Source of the DNA: an uncultured Bacteroidota bacterium
GTDB taxonomy: Bacteria > Bacteroidota > Bacteroidia > Flavobacteriales > Flavobacteriaceae
Length of the DNA stretch: 64,000 nucleotides
Direction: 5' to 3'
Assembly (NCBI GenBank): GCA_902509805.1
Contig: CABWZL010000002.1
Span: 28,338-92,337 of the forward strand
How positions within the stretch are numbered: the stretch's first letter is position 1; every line of letters starts with the position of its first letter. Below, piece after piece: positions 62,100 through 64,000 of this stretch. The position numbers were made by a program, and so were the translations under genes. The notes beneath the pieces were generated by a model, which was given only the letters and a program-made list of their open reading frames with translations, made no database searches and had not been told where the DNA came from.

Positions 62100-63646
62100 T
62101 AATCAAGGTTTTCTTCCCATTTTTTAAATAATACTGTTAGTGAAGATTTAAATCTTTTATAGTTTTTATTGTTAGTTAACGTCCAACCTGTTTCAGCATA
62201 AGCAGCTATTCTTGGAAATGTTTGACTGTAGACTTCTTTTTTAGTTGGTGTCCATTCTCCCCACATTTGAGTCCCTAAGCCTAAAATTTGTTCAGCTTCT
62301 TCTTTTGTAAGGCCTTCAGGTATAGGATTAAAACTGTATGCTTTCTTCAGATCAATTAGCTCGTATGTATAATCTAAATAGGTATAATTATGGTCAGAAT
62401 TTACTAAATCATGTCCTGCATCAATAGCTATCTTTAGGTTTTCAAAGCCGCCTTTCCAGAAATGGATAATTGCATTTTTTGAAAGTTTTGTAGTAGCGAT
62501 ATCATCATTATTTCCCCAATTATGTAGATTATTACCCATAATTTCATTCCATCCCATCATACGTTTTCCCATAACAGAATTAATATAATTAGAAATATTG
62601 TTAGTGAAATGCACTTGAAGATCACCGTAATTTTCTAATTGATTTTTTTTCATAAGATGTTTAACATCTTCATTAGTTTTCCATTGATCATATTTCACCT
62701 CATCTCCACCGGTATGTATTATATCCCCGGGAAATAAATCTGAAACTTCTTTCAACACATCATGAATAAATGTTATTGTTTTTGGACTTGCGGGATTAAA
62801 TATATCTTTTCCAACACCAAACTTTTCTGGAACCCTAATGGGTTGTTTTGAAGATCCTAATAAAGGGTAACTTGCAATTGCAGCTGATGCATGGCCTGGC
62901 ATAGCTATTTCTGGAACAATTTTAATATTTAGATTCTTAGCATAAGCTACAATTTCTTTAATATCATCTTGAGTATAAAAACCTCTATGTGGGACGCCAT
63001 CAAAAACTTCACTACCCCATTTTTTTCCTTGATAATTAATTTGTGTACTATCTCTTTTGGAACCAATTTGTGTTAAAAGTGGATATTTTTTTATTTCTAT
63101 TCTCCATCCAGCATCATCTGTCAAATGCCAGTGAAAAACATTCATTTTCAAATGCGCCATTTCATTTAATATATATTTCACAACTTCTTTTCCTTGAAAA
63201 TATCTACCTTCATCTAGCATGTATGCTCTCCATTTAAATTGTGGTTTATCTATAATTTCGAGTTCTTGTACCACCCCTAATTTAGTTAATTGAAGTAAGG
63301 TCTGAATACCATAAAATGTACCTGCTTTAGTATTCGATAAAATAGATATCTTATTGTTTTTTGCTATTAATTGGTAACCCTCTTCACCCAATGTGTCGAG
63401 ATTTGACTTTTCAAATATAACTCTCACCCCTTTGTCATATGGTACATTATTCAGAAGAAGTTGATCTTTCAAATAACTACTGTAAATCCCATTAGACACC
63501 TTTAAACCTTTACTTAAGTTTATTGTGTTTTTTTGTATAAAGATTTGGTTTGGGTATGGTAGTAAATAAGTTTCTGGATCAACAGAAACCCCATTGGGCT
63601 GATTACAACTAATAATCAAAAAAAATAATAGAAGTAGTCTCTTCAT
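62099..63646 (-). CDS. GH20 beta-N-acetylhexosaminidase lipoprotein
   Basis: Exo-acting hexosaminidase releasing terminal GlcNAc/GalNAc, for example from chitin oligomers or glycoproteins. Lipobox FLIISC gives an envelope-anchored protein. The N-terminal GH20b domain (to about 140) precedes the TIM barrel; the catalytic pair is in IIHTGGDEVKYDQW (D-E), with HLTDDAGWRIEIKKYP and EIAMPGHASAAIASYP before it. Full length at 515 residues. The gene lies exactly between two 66-bp direct repeats, which suggests recent insertion or replacement. Confidence 0.93.
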   Translation of the reverse strand: MKRLLLLFFLIISCNQPNGVSVDPETYLLPYPNQIFIQKNTINLSKGLKVSNGIYSSYLKDQLLLNNVPYDKGVRVIFEKSNLDTLGEEGYQLIAKNNKISILSNTKAGTFYGIQTLLQLTKLGVVQELEIIDKPQFKWRAYMLDEGRYFQGKEVVKYILNEMAHLKMNVFHWHLTDDAGWRIEIKKYPLLTQIGSKRDSTQINYQGKKWGSEVFDGVPHRGFYTQDDIKEIVAYAKNLNIKIVPEIAMPGHASAAIASYPLLGSSKQPIRVPEKFGVGKDIFNPASPKTITFIHDVLKEVSDLFPGDIIHTGGDEVKYDQWKTNEDVKHLMKKNQLENYGDLQVHFTNNISNYINSVMGKRMMGWNEIMGNNLHNWGNNDDIATTKLSKNAIIHFWKGGFENLKIAIDAGHDLVNSDHNYTYLDYTYELIDLKKAYSFNPIPEGLTKEEAEQILGLGTQMWGEWTPTKKEVYSQTFPRIAAYAETGWTLTNNKNYKRFKSSLTVLFKKWEENLD

Positions 63647-63654
63647 GTCTCTAA

Positions 63655-63720
63655 TTTAGAAAAATTCAACTAATTAGATGACCTTACACCCCAGCTTTGT
63701 CTTGAAGAAAAAGAAGCATC
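63655..63720 (-). repeat. 66-bp direct repeat, copy A (3' end of the lectin gene)
   Basis: Contains the last 17 codons including the stop of the lectin-domain gene, plus 15 bp beyond it, ending 8 bp before the GH20 ATG. 61 of 66 bases match copy B, 1,621 bp away; 48 of the 51 coding bases match. Confidence 0.85.
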
Positions 63721-64000
63721 ACAAGCACTCAACGACAAGTCGCGTATTAAGTGAACAGGGCTTCCACCGCCACCCTCTCTATAGTCACCAGAAGCAGTCA
63801 AACACAAACTAAGATCGTTAACGGGTTTAATTTTCCCATCATCCTCAAAAACAAATTGTTGTTTAGGGTTTTTATCACAACCACGCAGAATTAAACCAGA
63901 AGAAGACTCGGCATTTTCTACTTCCATACAGACATTAAAAAAAGGAAGGTTAAACTCACCATTACTAATTTTGGAAACATCAAAACCTTGATCAACAGAA
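63670..64000 (-). CDS. C-terminal fragment of a ricin-type (beta-trefoil) lectin-like secreted protein
   Basis: Open frame entering from the window edge; about 110 residues visible. The fragment looks like a ricin-B/beta-trefoil repeat: SGLILRGCDKNPKQQFVFEDDGKIKPVNDLSLCLTAS, with a Q-x-F in place of Q-x-W, then SAC and the tail SFSSRQSWGVRSSN. It probably ends a larger carbohydrate-active or adhesive enzyme. An internal ATG (63927) is not a credible start because the frame is open and lectin-like upstream. The 5' part, and hence the enzyme, is not seen. Confidence 0.65.
   Translation of the reverse strand, partial: SVDQGFDVSKISNGEFNLPFFNVCMEVENAESSSGLILRGCDKNPKQQFVFEDDGKIKPVNDLSLCLTASGDYREGGGGSPVHLIRDLSLSACDASFSSRQSWGVRSSN

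Noticed and set aside
62034..63720. Insertion sequence or transposon around GH20
   Set aside because: The flanking repeats are direct, contain coding sequence of the neighbour, and no transposase or terminal inverted repeats are present.
63670..63927. Independent 85-residue gene at the window end
   Set aside because: The frame is open and lectin-like upstream of that ATG to the window edge, so this is the C-terminus of a larger protein.
1..64000. CRISPR array, prophage or integron
   Set aside because: No regularly spaced repeat series, no Cas, phage structural, integrase or attC-like elements were found; the 66-bp element near 62-63.7 kb occurs only twice.

Overview
The window comes from a compact, AT-rich genome of a (probably marine) flavobacterium, phylum Bacteroidota. 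The evidence is a set of lineage-typical families (DUF6341, DUF6427, DUF4254, DUF4292, DUF4837, an HU/SPOR membrane protein, bacterial GH3), a split F-type ATP synthase operon lacking atpD and atpC, very short intergenic gaps, and promoters of the Bacteroidota form TTTG-N19-TAnnTTTG. No insertion sequence, prophage, CRISPR array or rRNA operon was found.

Region by region. 1-6.6 kb: a truncated GH16 lipoprotein, a CNT nucleoside transporter, a sodium:solute symporter, and a secreted protein paired with an O-antigen ligase-like polymerase. 6.6-13.2 kb: amino-acid and peptide metabolism, with a Tat-signalled HisC-like aminotransferase, an AGCS sodium:amino-acid symporter, a periplasmic M20D amidohydrolase, a YkuK-like protein, and a DgcA/DgcN pair that looks like the N-acetyl route of D-glutamate catabolism. 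13.2-17.4 kb: the least conventional part, with an HTH protein divergent from two tandem plug-only TonB-receptor-like proteins, then three lipoproteins (TlpA-like thioredoxin, CDCC-motif propeller, second propeller). 17.4-30.7 kb: envelope and housekeeping genes (LpxR-like, PBP1A, trhO, M24 peptidase, recA, plsC, trpS, HU/SPOR protein, envC, DUF4292, nucleotidyltransferase). 30.8-36.3 kb: the ATP synthase genes atpG-A-H-F-E-B, then an AtpZ-like gene and a bactofilin, all on the minus strand. 36.3-47.6 kb: ferredoxin, GT9, DUF4254, DUF6427, DUF6341, a tightly overlapping M23-GH3-GT4-pyruvyltransferase-purD run, tatA, DUF4837 and pgk. 47.6-58.7 kb: information processing (holB, methyltransferase, mnmG, ybeY, gltX, SPFH, glnS, folB, tRNA-Cys, rnr), including two canonical ParB-binding parS sites on either side of mnmG.

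58.7-59.1 kb holds the only large gene-free stretch, an extremely A-rich 419 bp with DnaA-box-like 9-mers and GATGTTA repeats. With the parS sites 7-9 kb away, and the strong minus-strand bias of genes to its left, it is my best candidate for the replication origin (inference). 59.1-64 kb: rpiB, an ElaA-like GNAT, an SppA homologue that appears to lack the catalytic lysine, and a GH20 lipoprotein gene sitting exactly between two 66-bp direct repeats that carry the last codons of the neighbouring lectin-domain gene.

Taken together this is mostly conserved core genome around a chromosome-organising region, with small accessory patches: the glycan-degrading genes at both ends, the D-amino-acid block, and the plug-only/thioredoxin/propeller block. 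No wholly new system is proven. The best leads are the plug-only pair, the CDCC propeller with its thioredoxin, the GH20/repeat module, and the parS/origin region.
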